A DNA stretch of 45,177 nt from an uncultured Oscillospiraceae bacterium (GCA_910588045.1 CAJUPS010000019.1:1-45177), one strand, 5' to 3'. Positions 1-7,957 are shown, counted from the first letter of the stretch. Translations and numbers: made by a program. Notes: generated from the sequence alone by a model not told the origin.

Positions 1-142
1 GGTAGGGGCTACCGATGACCACGCTAAAATAGACGCTGAAGACCGGTAAGCGGACGGCAGTAAGGTTTAGACCGGCCAGACTGTGCCTCGGGCGCAAAAA
101 AACAATAACCCCCGTAATAAGGTATCGCCCTCCGGGCGATGC

Positions 143-280
143 CCAAGGGATTCTTAAACCGTAGGTTTAAGCGAGTTTTTGCCTACTTTTGCCTCGCGGC
201 AAAAGTAGGCGCGGAGTCCGGGGCCGCGTAGGTCCCGGGCTATCGATAAGAAACAAGTGGACGCCGCCCGAAGGGCGGCA
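143..280 (+). repeat. Dispersed hairpin-rich repeat, left copy
   Basis: This non-coding stretch closely matches the reverse complement of 44921-45060. It is a string of small palindromes: CTTAAACC/GGTTTAAG at 153-171, GCCTACTTTTGCC/GGCAAAAGTAGGC with a 4-nt loop at 181-210, and GCCGCCC/GGGCGGC at 263-279. The outer hairpin at 124-140 (ATCGCCC/GGGCGAT) differs in sequence from the one beside the other copy. It resembles a multi-copy intergenic element. Nothing else is recognised in 1-312, and no convincing promoter for the following gene was found. Confidence 0.8.
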
Positions 281-312
281 GAATAAATTGATTGAATAAG
301 GAGACTATAACA

Positions 313-1506
313 ATGAGCAAGACAGAAAACCTGGCCCAGCATCTTGAAAAACTGCATATCAACAATATGTACAAAAACGACTTCTACTGGACCTGGGACA
401 AGACCGGTGATGAACTGGACGCCATCTTTACGGTCGCGGACGCCCTCCGCGACCTGAGAGAAAGAAACATCTCCACCAAGATTTTTGACTCCGGTCTGGG
501 CATCTCCATCTTCCGGGACAACTCCACCAGAACAAGATTCTCCTTTGCCTCCGCCTGTAACCTGCTGGGTCTGGACATCAAGGACCTGGACGAGAAGACC
601 AGCCAGATCGCCCACGGCGAGACCGTCCGCGAGACGGCCAACATGGTCTCCTTCATGGCCGACGTCATCGGCATCCGCGACGACATGTTCATCGAGGAGG
701 GCCACAAGTACCAGAAGACCTTCATGGACGCCCTGGACGAGGGCTACGAGAAGGGCATCCTGGAGCAGCGCCCCACCCTGGTGAACCTCCAGTGCGACGT
801 GGACCACCCCACCCAGGCGATGGCCGACCTGCTCCACGTCATCCACGAGATGGGCGGCGTGGAGAACCTCAAGGGCAAAAAGGTTGCCATGACCTGGGCC
901 TATTCCCCCAGCTACGGCAAGCCCCTGAGCGTGCCCCAGGGCATCATCGGCCTGTTTACCCGCTTCGGCATGGACGTGGTCCTGGCCCACCCCGAGGGCT
1001 ATGAGGTCATGCCCGAGGTGGAGGAGATCGCCTCCAAGAACGCGGAAGCCTCCGGCGGTTCCTTCAGGAAGGTCAACTCCATGGAGGAGGCGTTCCAGGA
1101 CGCCGACATCGTCTATCCCAAGTCCTGGGCCCCCTTTAAGGCCATGGAGAAGCGCACCCAGCTCTACCGCGAGGGCGACAAGGCGGGCATCGACGCGCTG
1201 GAGAAGGAGCTGCTGGCCCAGAACGCCGAGCATAAGGACTGGTCCTGCACCGAGGAGATGATGAAGCTGACGAAGGACGGCAAGGCCCTCTATATGCACT
1301 GCCTGCCCGCCGACATCACCGGCCTGAGCTGCAAGGAGGGCGAGGTGGACAACAGCGTCTTTGACCGCTACATCGAGCCGCTGTACAAGGAGGCCTCCTT
1401 CAAGCCCTATATCATCGCCGCCATGATCTTCCTGAGCAAGGTCAAGGACCCCGTGGCCGCCCTCCGCGACCTGGAGAAGCGCGGGGAGAAGCGCAAGGAG
1501 TTCTAA
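313..1506 (+). CDS. ygeW: Knotted carbamoyltransferase YgeW
   Basis: A 397-residue protein of the aspartate/ornithine carbamoyltransferase superfamily, YgeW subgroup. The carbamoyl-phosphate loop appears as STRTRF near residue 68. An HPTQAMADLLH motif lies near residue 160 and an HCLPAD motif near residue 335. The length and the long insertions fit the knotted YgeW type better than OTCase. YgeW proteins lie in purine/allantoin-type nitrogen catabolism clusters; the true substrate is unsettled. The ATG at 313 is chosen because AAGGAG at 298-303 precedes it by 9 nt; an upstream in-frame TTG at 292 has no ribosome site. The next gene is a carbamate kinase, so the pair probably releases carbamoyl phosphate and converts it to ATP, CO2 and ammonia. 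Confidence 0.9.
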   Translation: MSKTENLAQHLEKLHINNMYKNDFYWTWDKTGDELDAIFTVADALRDLRERNISTKIFDSGLGISIFRDNSTRTRFSFASACNLLGLDIKDLDEKTSQIAHGETVRETANMVSFMADVIGIRDDMFIEEGHKYQKTFMDALDEGYEKGILEQRPTLVNLQCDVDHPTQAMADLLHVIHEMGGVENLKGKKVAMTWAYSPSYGKPLSVPQGIIGLFTRFGMDVVLAHPEGYEVMPEVEEIASKNAEASGGSFRKVNSMEEAFQDADIVYPKSWAPFKAMEKRTQLYREGDKAGIDALEKELLAQNAEHKDWSCTEEMMKLTKDGKALYMHCLPADITGLSCKEGEVDNSVFDRYIEPLYKEASFKPYIIAAMIFLSKVKDPVAALRDLEKRGEKRKEF

Positions 1507-1523
1507 GAAAAACCACAATCGTC

Positions 1524-1554
1524 GGAAAGGGAGTACCCCCGGTACTCCCTTTCC
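1524..1554 (+). other. Intercistronic hairpin between ygeW and arcC
   Basis: A perfect 14-bp inverted repeat with a 3-nt loop (left arm GGAAAGGGAGTACC). No T-run follows, so it is more likely an mRNA processing or stability element, or a weak attenuator, than a full terminator. Confidence 0.7.
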
Positions 1555-1591
1555 AAATCCGGAACAGTTCGAGAAGAATGAGGTAACTGAT

Positions 1592-2533
1592 ATGAGTAAA
1601 CGCATCGTCATTGCCCTGGGCGGCAACGCCCTGGGCAGCACCCTCCCCGAGCAGGCGGCTGCGGTGAAAATTACCGCCCGGGCCATCGTGGACCTGATCG
1701 AGGACGGCAACCAGGTCGTCGTGGCCCACGGCAACGGCCCCCAGGTGGGGATCATCAACAACGCGATGTCGGCCCTCCAGAAGGAGGACCCCGCCCAGGG
1801 CTATACGCCCCTGTCCGTCTGCGGCGCCATGAGCCAGGCGTATATCGGCTACGACCTGCAAAACGCCTTCCGCGAGGAGCTGCTGGACCGGGGCATCACC
1901 AACATGCCCGTGTGCTCCATCGTCACCCAGGTGGAGGTAGACCCGACGGACCCCGCCTTTGAGAACCCCACCAAGCCCATCGGTAAATTTATGACCGAGG
2001 CGGAGGCCAGGGCGTACCACGAGTCCACCGGCAATCCGGTGAAGGAGGACGCGGGCCGTGGCTGGCGGCGCTACGTGGCCTCCCCCAAGCCCAAGCACAT
2101 CATCGAGGCCGGGGCCATCCGGGCCCTCACCGAGGACGGCCATCTGGTCATCTGCTGCGGCGGCGGCGGGATCCCCGTCTACCGCACGGAGAAGAACCAT
2201 CTCAAGGGCGCGGCGGCGGTCATCGACAAGGACTTTGCCTCCGAGCTGCTGGCCGAACAGCTCAACGCCGACATGCTGATTATCTTGACCGCCGTGGAAA
2301 AGGTGGCGGTGAACTTCCGCAAGGAGAATGAGCGCTGGCTGGATTCCATGACCCCGGCGGAGGCCAGGGACTACGCCGCCGAGGGACAGTTTGCCCCCGG
2401 CTCCATGCTGCCCAAGGTGGAGGCCGCGGTGAAGTTTGCCGAGTCCAAGCCCGGCCGGGAGGCGCTGATCACCCTGCTGGAGAAGGCCAGGGACGGCATC
2501 GCCGGGAAGACCGGCACCATCATCCGGCAGTAA
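1592..2533 (+). CDS. arcC: Carbamate kinase
   Basis: A 313-residue protein of the amino-acid kinase fold and the usual carbamate kinase length. The N-terminus reads RIVIALGGNAL, the phosphate-binding glycine-rich start of this family. Other family marks are VVAHGNGPQVG near residue 47, VICCGGGGIPV near residue 187, and a PGSMLPKVEAA segment near the C-terminus. The enzyme makes ATP from carbamoyl phosphate and ADP, releasing CO2 and ammonia. Spacing to ygeW is 85 nt, filled by a hairpin, which suggests one operon with differential expression. GAGGT at 1580-1584 supports the ATG start. A strong terminator follows the stop codon. Confidence 0.95.
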   Translation: MSKRIVIALGGNALGSTLPEQAAAVKITARAIVDLIEDGNQVVVAHGNGPQVGIINNAMSALQKEDPAQGYTPLSVCGAMSQAYIGYDLQNAFREELLDRGITNMPVCSIVTQVEVDPTDPAFENPTKPIGKFMTEAEARAYHESTGNPVKEDAGRGWRRYVASPKPKHIIEAGAIRALTEDGHLVICCGGGGIPVYRTEKNHLKGAAAVIDKDFASELLAEQLNADMLIILTAVEKVAVNFRKENERWLDSMTPAEARDYAAEGQFAPGSMLPKVEAAVKFAESKPGREALITLLEKARDGIAGKTGTIIRQ

Positions 2534-2549
2534 AAAAGGCAGGAAAAAC

Positions 2550-2589
2550 GTGGCCCCCTGGCCGGACTTTCGTCCGGCCAGGGGGCCAC
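2550..2589. terminator. Bidirectional intrinsic terminator
   Basis: A perfect 18-bp stem with a TTTC loop lies between the convergent arcC and YxeA-like genes. It is flanked by an A-run on the left and CTATTTTT on the right, so it can stop transcription from both sides. Confidence 0.9.
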
Positions 2590-2592
2590 AGC

Positions 2593-2955
2593 CTATTTTT
2601 CGTAGTGGGCCTTCACGTTGGAGGGGAGCTCGTCATAACGCACCTCCTCCCAGGAGATGACGCCCCGGAGGGGCGCGACGTGGACGAGGATGTAGGCCCC
2701 GTCCTTCAGCTCCCGGGAGGTGTCCAGCTCCAGGTTCTTGACCGCGCCGCTCTCGGTGTAGGCCGGGAGCGTATAGCGGTAGTTCATCCCGCCGTGGGGC
2801 GTGATGGGCGCGATTTTTTCGTTGTCGATCTGACTGTACAGGCTCTCCGCGTTGTCCGTGGTGGACTGGAAAAGAAGCCCCATGGAGCAGATTCCCGCCG
2901 CCAGGATCAGCACCAGCGCGCCAACGATGAGAAGAGCGGTCTTGCCTTTTTTCAC
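2593..2955 (-). CDS. YxeA family (DUF1093) secreted or anchored protein
   Basis: A 120-residue protein with a Lys-rich start and one hydrophobic segment (residues about 6-30), then an extracytoplasmic domain. The pattern GGMNYRYTLPAY, the AYILVHV strand and the SWEEV segment followed by LPSNV fit the YxeA/DUF1093 family, small OB-like secreted proteins of Firmicutes with no firm function. The GTG start is supported by AAGGAGG at 2967-2973. A possible -10 (TATAAT on the minus strand at 2988-2993) has no good -35 partner. It is downstream of ftsX but separated from it by a terminator, so it is probably a separate unit. Confidence 0.8.
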   Translation of the reverse strand: MKKGKTALLIVGALVLILAAGICSMGLLFQSTTDNAESLYSQIDNEKIAPITPHGGMNYRYTLPAYTESGAVKNLELDTSRELKDGAYILVHVAPLRGVISWEEVRYDELPSNVKAHYEK

Positions 2956-3034
2956 AGAAAAAGCCTCCTTGCATGGGTGATGTGGCTATTATACTGCGCA
3001 GACGCGCCGCGTTCCATCGCTTTACCTTACAAAA

Positions 3035-3072
3035 CGGGCGGGAACCTTACATTGCTGTAAGATTCCCGCCCG
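3035..3072 (-). terminator. Terminator after ftsX
   Basis: An inverted repeat with arms CGGGCGGGAA and TTCCCGCCCG and an inner CTTACA/TGTAAG pairing, followed on the minus strand by TTTT. It closes the ftsEX operon. Confidence 0.8.
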
Positions 3073-3082
3073 CATTTGCAGA

Positions 3083-3970
3083 TCACACCTGCAAAAACTT
3101 CCGTATCGCGGAGAGGCTCCCCCCCACGCCGATGAGCATCCCCGCTGCGGCGAAGATGATGGCGACATAGGTCCACATACTCTCAAAGGGGACAACGGTA
3201 ATGAGGTTGATCGTGTCGTTGTTGGCCACCGACCGGGACACCGCCTCATAGAGCCCCCACTGGAGGAAGAACCCGATCACCGCCGAGAACAGCCCCAGCA
3301 GAAACCCCTCGTACACAAAGGGCCATCGGATGAACCCGTTGGTGGCCCCCACCATCTTCATGATGGCGATCTCGTCCCGGCGGTCGAAGGTGGTCAGCTT
3401 GATGGTATTGGCGATAATGAACACCGACACCAGAAACAGCACCGCAATCAGCACCACGCACACCACCCCCGCCACATTGCGGATGGTGATGAATCCCGCC
3501 GCCTCGTCCTCGTAGGCGCTGACGTCGTAGATGTTGGGCAGCTCTTCCAGGGCCGCCTTGGTCTGGCTCATGTAGCCGATGTCCACAAGGTCGATGGCGT
3601 AGCGGTGGCGGAAGTTGTCGTCCGGCAGGCCCTGAAAGAGCTCGTTGTCCTCATAGCGGCCCCGGAAGGCGGCGGCGGCCTCCACGTCGGAGATAAAGGT
3701 TACGCCCGCTACATTGTCTATCGCCCGTATATCCTTCTCCATGGCGCGCGCTTCTTCCTCGCTCATGCCCAGGTCCGCAAAGGCCAGGATCTGATTTTGA
3801 CTCTCCAGCTCCGCCAGCATGGCGTTGGCGTTCACCGCCACCAGAGTGAAGGTGCCCATGATCAGCAGGCAGGCCACCGTGATGCCCACGGCGGCGAAGG
3901 ACATAAAGCCGTGGCTGAACATGTTGAACGCGCCCTCTTTGATAAAGTAGAAAAAATTATGCCTGTTCAC
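3083..3970 (-). CDS. ftsX: Cell division ABC transporter subunit FtsX
   Basis: A 295-residue membrane protein with the FtsX layout. There is a short cytoplasmic start, a first membrane helix at about residues 23-47, and an extracellular domain at about 50-165. Three more helices follow in the C-terminal half, including the TFDRRDEIAIMKMVGATNGFIRWPF loop typical of FtsX/MacB permeases. With FtsE it forms the complex that activates peptidoglycan hydrolases at the division site or side wall. The GTG start overlaps the ftsE stop by 4 nt (GTGA), so the genes are translationally coupled. No PcsB-type hydrolase gene is next to it. Confidence 0.95.
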   Translation of the reverse strand: MNRHNFFYFIKEGAFNMFSHGFMSFAAVGITVACLLIMGTFTLVAVNANAMLAELESQNQILAFADLGMSEEEARAMEKDIRAIDNVAGVTFISDVEAAAAFRGRYEDNELFQGLPDDNFRHRYAIDLVDIGYMSQTKAALEELPNIYDVSAYEDEAAGFITIRNVAGVVCVVLIAVLFLVSVFIIANTIKLTTFDRRDEIAIMKMVGATNGFIRWPFVYEGFLLGLFSAVIGFFLQWGLYEAVSRSVANNDTINLITVVPFESMWTYVAIIFAAAGMLIGVGGSLSAIRKFLQV

Positions 3971-4653
3971 AGCGCTCTCCTTCCGTAGTACCCGTGTCCG
4001 TCGCTGACCACCCGGCCCCGCTCCAGCATCACCACCCGTTTGTCAAACCGATTGACCAGGTCCTTCTCATGGGTGACCACCAGCACCGTGGTCCCCAGGG
4101 AGTTGATCCGCTCCAGCAGGCGCATGATCTCCAGAGACCGGGCCGGGTCCAGGTTGCCGGTGGGCTCGTCGGCGATGATGGTACTGGGGTTGTTGAGCAG
4201 GGCCCGGGCAATGGCCACCCGCTGCTGCTCGCCGCCGGAGAGCTCCGAGGGCAGGCGGCGGCCCTTGTTCTCCAGGCCCACCAGATTCAGGCAGTAGGGG
4301 ATGCGCTTTTTGATCTCCTTGGGGCCCGCGCCCACCGCCCGCATGGCGAATACCATATTATCATAGACCGTTTTGTGCTCAATCAGCCGGAAATCCTGAA
4401 AAATAACCCCCACCGTCCGGCGCAGATGGGGCACCTGCCACTCCCGGATGTTCCGCAGGGAGAAGCCGTTGACCATCACGCGCCCCTCCGTGGGCTCGAT
4501 CTCCCCGATGAGCAGCTTGATGACCGTGGACTTCCCGCTGCCCGAGGGGCCTACCATAAAAACAAATTCCCCGTCCTGGATCTCCATGGACAGCCCGTTG
4601 AGGGCGTGGGTCCCGTTGGGGTACTCCTTTACTACATCTGTCAGTCGTATCAT
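3967..4653 (-). CDS. ftsE: Cell division ATP-binding protein FtsE
   Basis: A 228-residue ABC ATPase. Walker A is GPSGSGKST near residue 36, the Q-loop lies in VIFQDFRL, the signature is LSGGEQQRVAIARAL near residue 139, Walker B is IIADEPTGNLDP, and the H-loop is VVTHEKDLV. It powers FtsX. The ATG at 4653 is preferred because AAGGA precedes it; a longer reading adds seven residues without a ribosome site. A promoter is visible upstream. Confidence 0.96.
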   Translation of the reverse strand: MIRLTDVVKEYPNGTHALNGLSMEIQDGEFVFMVGPSGSGKSTVIKLLIGEIEPTEGRVMVNGFSLRNIREWQVPHLRRTVGVIFQDFRLIEHKTVYDNMVFAMRAVGAGPKEIKKRIPYCLNLVGLENKGRRLPSELSGGEQQRVAIARALLNNPSTIIADEPTGNLDPARSLEIMRLLERINSLGTTVLVVTHEKDLVNRFDKRVVMLERGRVVSDGHGYYGRRAL

Positions 4654-4688
4654 GCGGTATCCTTCCCAGCCCACAAGGGCCGAAATCT

Positions 4689-4717
4689 TCTATACAATAT
4701 TTCTTACAAAAGGACAA
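4689..4717 (-). promoter_or_regulatory. Promoter of ftsEX
   Basis: Minus-strand TTGTCC (4712-4717), 17-nt spacer, TATAGA (4689-4694), about 36 nt upstream of the ftsE start codon. This is a sigma-A-type match. Confidence 0.55.
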
Positions 4718-4803
4718 AATCCTACATTTATCTATGATACACACTGTCCGCTCTCCCGTCAAGGGAGAAAACACCGGTTTTCCACAATTTCCGAGGGAGT
4801 TCC

Positions 4804-4822
4804 GCAGGAAAAATTTTCCTGC
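4804..4822. promoter_or_regulatory. Perfect short palindrome, possible protein site
   Basis: GCAGGAAAA and TTTTCCTGC meet around one central base. The missing loop makes an RNA hairpin unlikely, so a DNA-binding site is the better guess. It sits between the divergent ftsEX and DUF3796 transcription units. Apart from this, the two promoters and a CTCCC/GGGAG hairpin near 4752-4766, nothing more was seen in 4654-4985. Confidence 0.35.
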
Positions 4823-4882
4823 ATGTCGAATGCCGTCGATTCCCGGCGAACGGCGCGGCAAAGGCTGACGCGGGAAAAAAGA

Positions 4883-4958
4883 GATTTATTTGTCATATCC
4901 CCCCTTGACAAGCGGGAGGAGAAGTGATATATTTGTATCAGTAAGCGACAAATAAATC
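4883..4958 (+). promoter_or_regulatory. Promoter flanked by a perfect 12-bp inverted repeat
   Basis: TTGACA (4905-4910), 17-nt spacer, TATATT (4928-4933). It is bracketed by GATTTATTTGTC (4883-4894) and its exact inverse GACAAATAAATC (4947-4958). One arm lies just upstream of the -35 and the other just after the transcription start. This is the layout expected for an autoregulatory operator of the XRE protein encoded second in the operon. Confidence 0.75.
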
Positions 4959-4985
4959 ACTTCAATAGTGTAGGAGGAACTTATC

Positions 4986-5672
4986 ATGGATTCAAAAAAG
5001 AAATCGGCTTCCCAACGTCCCCGTTGGCTTGGACTGCTGCTGGGGGGCGCGGTGTGTGCGGGATTGACCGCCGCAGCGGTGTGGTACGACCTGACATACA
5101 ACGGCGGAAAGCTTGTCTATCCCATGCATTCCTATGCCTTTGCGGCCACGGATATTCCAATGCTGCTGGCCGCGGCGCTGGATGTGCTGTACGTCCTGTA
5201 TTTGGCTTTCCTGCTGGTCCGGGGGATCGTGGGCCAGAGGCGGCACGTGCGGGAGACGGGCCGTACCCGGCGGCTGAGCCCGAAGCTGGGACTTCTGGGC
5301 TTTTGCGGTTTCTTTGGCTTTGTCGGGTTCTGGGCCTACGGGGCCTTTGGCGACCTGTCGGGCTTTATCTTTTTTGCCTTCTTCGGCTTCTTCGGGTTCT
5401 TCTTTGAGGGGAAGATGTCCAATATCCTGATGGACGAGCGCTACAGGGAAAACGCCGCCAGGGCGGAGCTGAAGGCCCTCCGGACGGGGTTCGTCATGAT
5501 CTTCCTCCTGCTGCTCCTCGCGGGGCAGAGCGGACGGTTCAAGGCGGAAGTGGTGGCGCCTGTGCTGATCATCGGCATTGCCCTGGCCGTGGCGCTGACC
5601 ATGTTCCTCACGGAGTACCTGCTCTACCGCTACGACCACGACGATGCCGCGGCGATGGAGGAGGACGCATAA
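4986..5672 (+). CDS. DUF3796-type integral membrane protein
   Basis: A 228-residue protein with about five membrane segments. The middle (residues about 95-150) is rich in Phe and Gly, with repeated FFGF units and an FFEGKMSNILMDER segment, the recognisable core of the DUF3796 family. Its function is not known. The start is set by AGGAGG at 4972-4977. The stop codon overlaps the start of the next gene by one base, so the protein and the small XRE regulator are co-translated. Such pairs are common in Firmicutes, and the membrane protein may sense or modulate the regulator; that is inference. Confidence 0.75.
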   Translation: MDSKKKSASQRPRWLGLLLGGAVCAGLTAAAVWYDLTYNGGKLVYPMHSYAFAATDIPMLLAAALDVLYVLYLAFLLVRGIVGQRRHVRETGRTRRLSPKLGLLGFCGFFGFVGFWAYGAFGDLSGFIFFAFFGFFGFFFEGKMSNILMDERYRENAARAELKALRTGFVMIFLLLLLAGQSGRFKAEVVAPVLIIGIALAVALTMFLTEYLLYRYDHDDAAAMEEDA

Positions 5673-5872
5673 TGGACGGCTTCACCTGCAACCTGAAAAC
5701 CTACCGCGTCCTCAAGGGGCTGACCCAGGGGGAGCTGGCGGACATGGTGGGGGTGCGGCGGGAAACCATCATGCGGCTGGAGAAGGCACAGTATAACCCG
5801 TCGCTGAGGCTGGCGGTGGACATTTCCCGCGCGGTAGAGGCCCCCATCGAGGAAATCTTCGTATTCGACTAA
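5672..5872 (+). CDS. Small XRE-family regulator
   Basis: A 66-residue protein that is essentially one helix-turn-helix domain: LTQGELADMVGVRRETIMRLE, with an ending (PIEEIFVFD) typical of stand-alone YozG-like XRE proteins. It overlaps the DUF3796 gene by one base. It probably represses its own operon through the inverted repeat around the promoter at 4905-4933. Confidence 0.9.
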   Translation: MDGFTCNLKTYRVLKGLTQGELADMVGVRRETIMRLEKAQYNPSLRLAVDISRAVEAPIEEIFVFD

Positions 5873-5896
5873 ATTTGTCAGGATTGTCGTAACCCC

Positions 5897-5937
5897 GTCA
5901 TAGCAAGGCTTTTCGGCTTTGCTATGACTTCTTTTTT
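5897..5937 (+). terminator. Intrinsic terminator after XRE gene
   Basis: GTCATAGCAA pairs with TTGCTATGAC around a short loop, followed by TTCTTTTTT. Confidence 0.85.
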
Positions 5938-6018
5938 CGGCCGGAAATTTCCGAACTTAAGTATCACTTTGCACAAGGTGTGCCCCGCCACTCTCCGTAA
6001 TGTTGCACAAAATGACGC

Positions 6019-6046
6019 TTGCTTTTTTGGGAAAATCGACTATAAT
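6019..6046 (+). promoter_or_regulatory. Promoter of the MATE gene
   Basis: TTGCTT, 16-nt spacer, TATAAT, about 80 nt upstream of the start codon. Confidence 0.6.
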
Positions 6047-6054
6047 CAGCTCAA

Positions 6055-6082
6055 GCTTCCAGAGGGCGCCTCTGCTGGAAGC
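6055..6082 (+). other. Leader hairpin upstream of the MATE gene
   Basis: A two-part stem (GCTTC/GAAGC, then CAGAGG/CCTCTG around GCG) begins almost at the predicted transcript start. A 5'-terminal hairpin of this kind could stabilise the mRNA; no regulatory role is shown. Confidence 0.45.
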
Positions 6083-6126
6083 CGAGGAAAAACGAACAAT
6101 ATTTTTTTCCAGAGAGGTGAATCACT

Positions 6127-7494
6127 ATGACAAAAGACTTAACAAAAGGCCGCCCCATGCCGCAGATTTTGAGTTTTGGCATTCCGGTCCTGTTCGGGTA
6201 TCTGTTCCAGCAGCTCTACAGCGTCGTGGACACGGCCATCGTGGGAAAGACGCTGGGCGGCGCGGCCCTGGCTGCGGTGGGTTCCACCGGTTCCATCAAT
6301 TTCCTGGTGGTGGGCTTCTGCTGCGGTGTGTGCGGCGGGTTTGCCATTCCGGTGGCCCAGCAGTTCGGCGCGGGAGACCACCACGAGCTGCGCCGGTATG
6401 TTACCGGGGGCGTGTGGCTGTCCGCTCTCATCGGCCTGGTGATGACCATTTCCACCGCCGCGCTCTGTGACGGCATCCTGACCGCGATGAATACGCCTGC
6501 GGACATCTACCAGCGCTCCTACGCCTATATCCACACCATCTTCGTCGGCCTGCCCGCCTATGTGCTCTACAACTACTGCTCCGGGGTCCTCCGCTCCCTG
6601 GGGGACAGCCGCACACCGGTCATCTGGCTGGCGGTGGCGTCCCTGGTAAACATCGTGCTGGACGTGGTGTTCATCCTGTCTCTGGGGCTGGACGTATTCG
6701 GCGCGGCCCTGGCCACGGTGCTCTCCCAGGCCCTGGCGGGCGTGGGGTGCCTGATTCGAGTGCTGCGGGGCTACCCCGAGATCCTGCGGATGGAGCGGGA
6801 GGACTGGTACTGGGATAGGAACCGGATGGGGGAGCTGTGCCTGATGGGCCTGCCCATGGGGCTCCAATACTCCATCACCGCCATCGGCAGCGTGATGCTC
6901 CAGACGGCCGTCAATGGCCTGGGCACCGTGTACGTCACGGCGGTCACTGCGGCCAGCAAGGTTTCCATGTTCCTGTGCTGCCCCTTCGACGCGATGGGCT
7001 GCACAATGGCTACCTACGGCGGCCAGAATGTGGGCGCGGCCAAGTGGGAGCGGCTGCACCAGGGGGTGCGGGCCTGCGTCACGCTGGGCGCGGCCTATTC
7101 CGGACTGGCTCTCCTGCTGACGCTGCTCCTGTCCGACCCCATGCTGACACTGTTCCTGGATGCCGGCAGCGCGGACCTGATGCCCCTGGCCCGGCAGTAC
7201 CTGCTGATTTTGGTTTCCTTCTACTTCCTGCTGGCTCTGGTGAACATCTTCCGCTTCCTGATCCAGGGCATGGGCTTCTCTCCGCTGGCCACCCTGGCCG
7301 GTGTGCTGGAGATGGCCGCCCGGGCGGGCCTGGCCTGCCTGGTGCCGGTGTGCGGCTTCGCGGCGGCGTGCTTCAGCTCGCCCGTGGCGTGGCTGCTGGC
7401 GGACCTGTTTTTGGTCCCGGCGTATTTCCACTGCTACAGACGGCTCACCCAGCCCCAGTCCGTCAGACGGAAATGGGCGGCTGCCGCCCGATGA
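6127..7494 (+). CDS. MATE family efflux transporter
   Basis: A 455-residue polytopic protein of the usual MATE length (12 helices in two similar halves). Family marks include the start GRPMPQILSFGIPVLFGYLFQQLYSVVDTAIVG and the second-half motif starting GLPMGLQYSITAIG near residue 239. It exports cationic or other toxic compounds, or metabolites, using an Na+ or H+ gradient; the substrate cannot be read from sequence. GAGGTG at 6114-6119 supports the start. It has its own promoter and is probably monocistronic, with the small gene at 7574 possibly as a downstream partner. Confidence 0.92.
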   Translation: MTKDLTKGRPMPQILSFGIPVLFGYLFQQLYSVVDTAIVGKTLGGAALAAVGSTGSINFLVVGFCCGVCGGFAIPVAQQFGAGDHHELRRYVTGGVWLSALIGLVMTISTAALCDGILTAMNTPADIYQRSYAYIHTIFVGLPAYVLYNYCSGVLRSLGDSRTPVIWLAVASLVNIVLDVVFILSLGLDVFGAALATVLSQALAGVGCLIRVLRGYPEILRMEREDWYWDRNRMGELCLMGLPMGLQYSITAIGSVMLQTAVNGLGTVYVTAVTAASKVSMFLCCPFDAMGCTMATYGGQNVGAAKWERLHQGVRACVTLGAAYSGLALLLTLLLSDPMLTLFLDAGSADLMPLARQYLLILVSFYFLLALVNIFRFLIQGMGFSPLATLAGVLEMAARAGLACLVPVCGFAAACFSSPVAWLLADLFLVPAYFHCYRRLTQPQSVRRKWAAAAR

Positions 7495-7573
7495 GCAGGC
7501 GATGGTTATCCCCAGAATCAGCCGGAGAAATGCCATCATCCTCTTTACCTGAACGAATCAAAGGAGAATGACC

Positions 7574-7792
7574 ATGATAACGCTTAATAACCGTAATATC
7601 AACGCCGCCGGTAAGGCGGAGACGATCAGCACCTCCCGCAGAATCAATGAGGCCATTGCCGCCCTGCGCGAGCGCCGCCATGAGGCACGCCGCCGCATCC
7701 TGGCAATGGAGGCGCACCTCAAGAGCTATTCCAATACGAATGTGTCCTATGTGAACCTCAACGGGGTCACCATGCGGATGCCCAATCTTTGA
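7574..7792 (+). CDS. Small basic protein of unknown function
   Basis: A 72-residue protein. The middle (residues about 25-50) is a charged helix rich in Arg and Ala (ALRERRHEARRRI). The end, SYVNLNGVTMRMPNL, is hydrophobic-polar. No family is recognised. The second of two in-frame ATGs is chosen because AAGGAG at 7561-7566 lies 7 nt before it and only 1 nt before the first. A strong hairpin follows. It lies 79 nt after the MATE gene and may be read from the same transcript. Confidence 0.6.
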   Translation: MITLNNRNINAAGKAETISTSRRINEAIAALRERRHEARRRILAMEAHLKSYSNTNVSYVNLNGVTMRMPNL

Positions 7793-7824
7793 GCGATCTG
7801 AATACGGACTCTGTAGGAGAATGT

Positions 7825-7852
7825 GGCGGTCCCGTGTCTTCACGGGACCGCC
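7825..7852 (+). terminator. Hairpin, probable terminator
   Basis: GGCGGTCCCGTG and CACGGGACCGCC form a perfect 12-bp stem with a 4-nt loop. Only a weak T-run (GCTTATT) follows. Confidence 0.65.
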
Positions 7853-7874
7853 GCGCTTATTCTGCAATGGGAAA

Positions 7875-7903
7875 TTTTTCGATTGGTTGCACAATTTTAT
7901 ACA
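7875..7903 (+). promoter_or_regulatory. Weak promoter candidate for the recombinase
   Basis: TTTTTC, 17-nt spacer, TATACA. The -35 is poor, consistent with low expression or with a missed alternative site. Confidence 0.35.
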
Positions 7904-7909
7904 ACTTTT

Positions 7910-7949
7910 CCCCCTTTTGTGTGAAACTTAGAAGGAACACGAAAGGGGG
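7910..7949 (+). promoter_or_regulatory. Ribosome-site hairpin before the recombinase
   Basis: CCCCCTTT (7910-7917) pairs with AAAGGGGG (7942-7949). The pairing extends inward through a G-U wobble and GTGT/ACAC, giving a 13-bp stem with a 14-nt loop. The right arm is the Shine-Dalgarno region of the gene at 7958, so folding would hide the ribosome site and limit recombinase synthesis. Confidence 0.65.
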
Positions 7950-7957
7950 AGTTTATT

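Noticed and set aside
154..1761. Long minus-strand open frame across ygeW
   Set aside because: It mirrors the codons of a well-supported gene, is low-complexity (Leu/Gly/Val/His-rich) and has no family match; GC-rich genes routinely produce such shadows.
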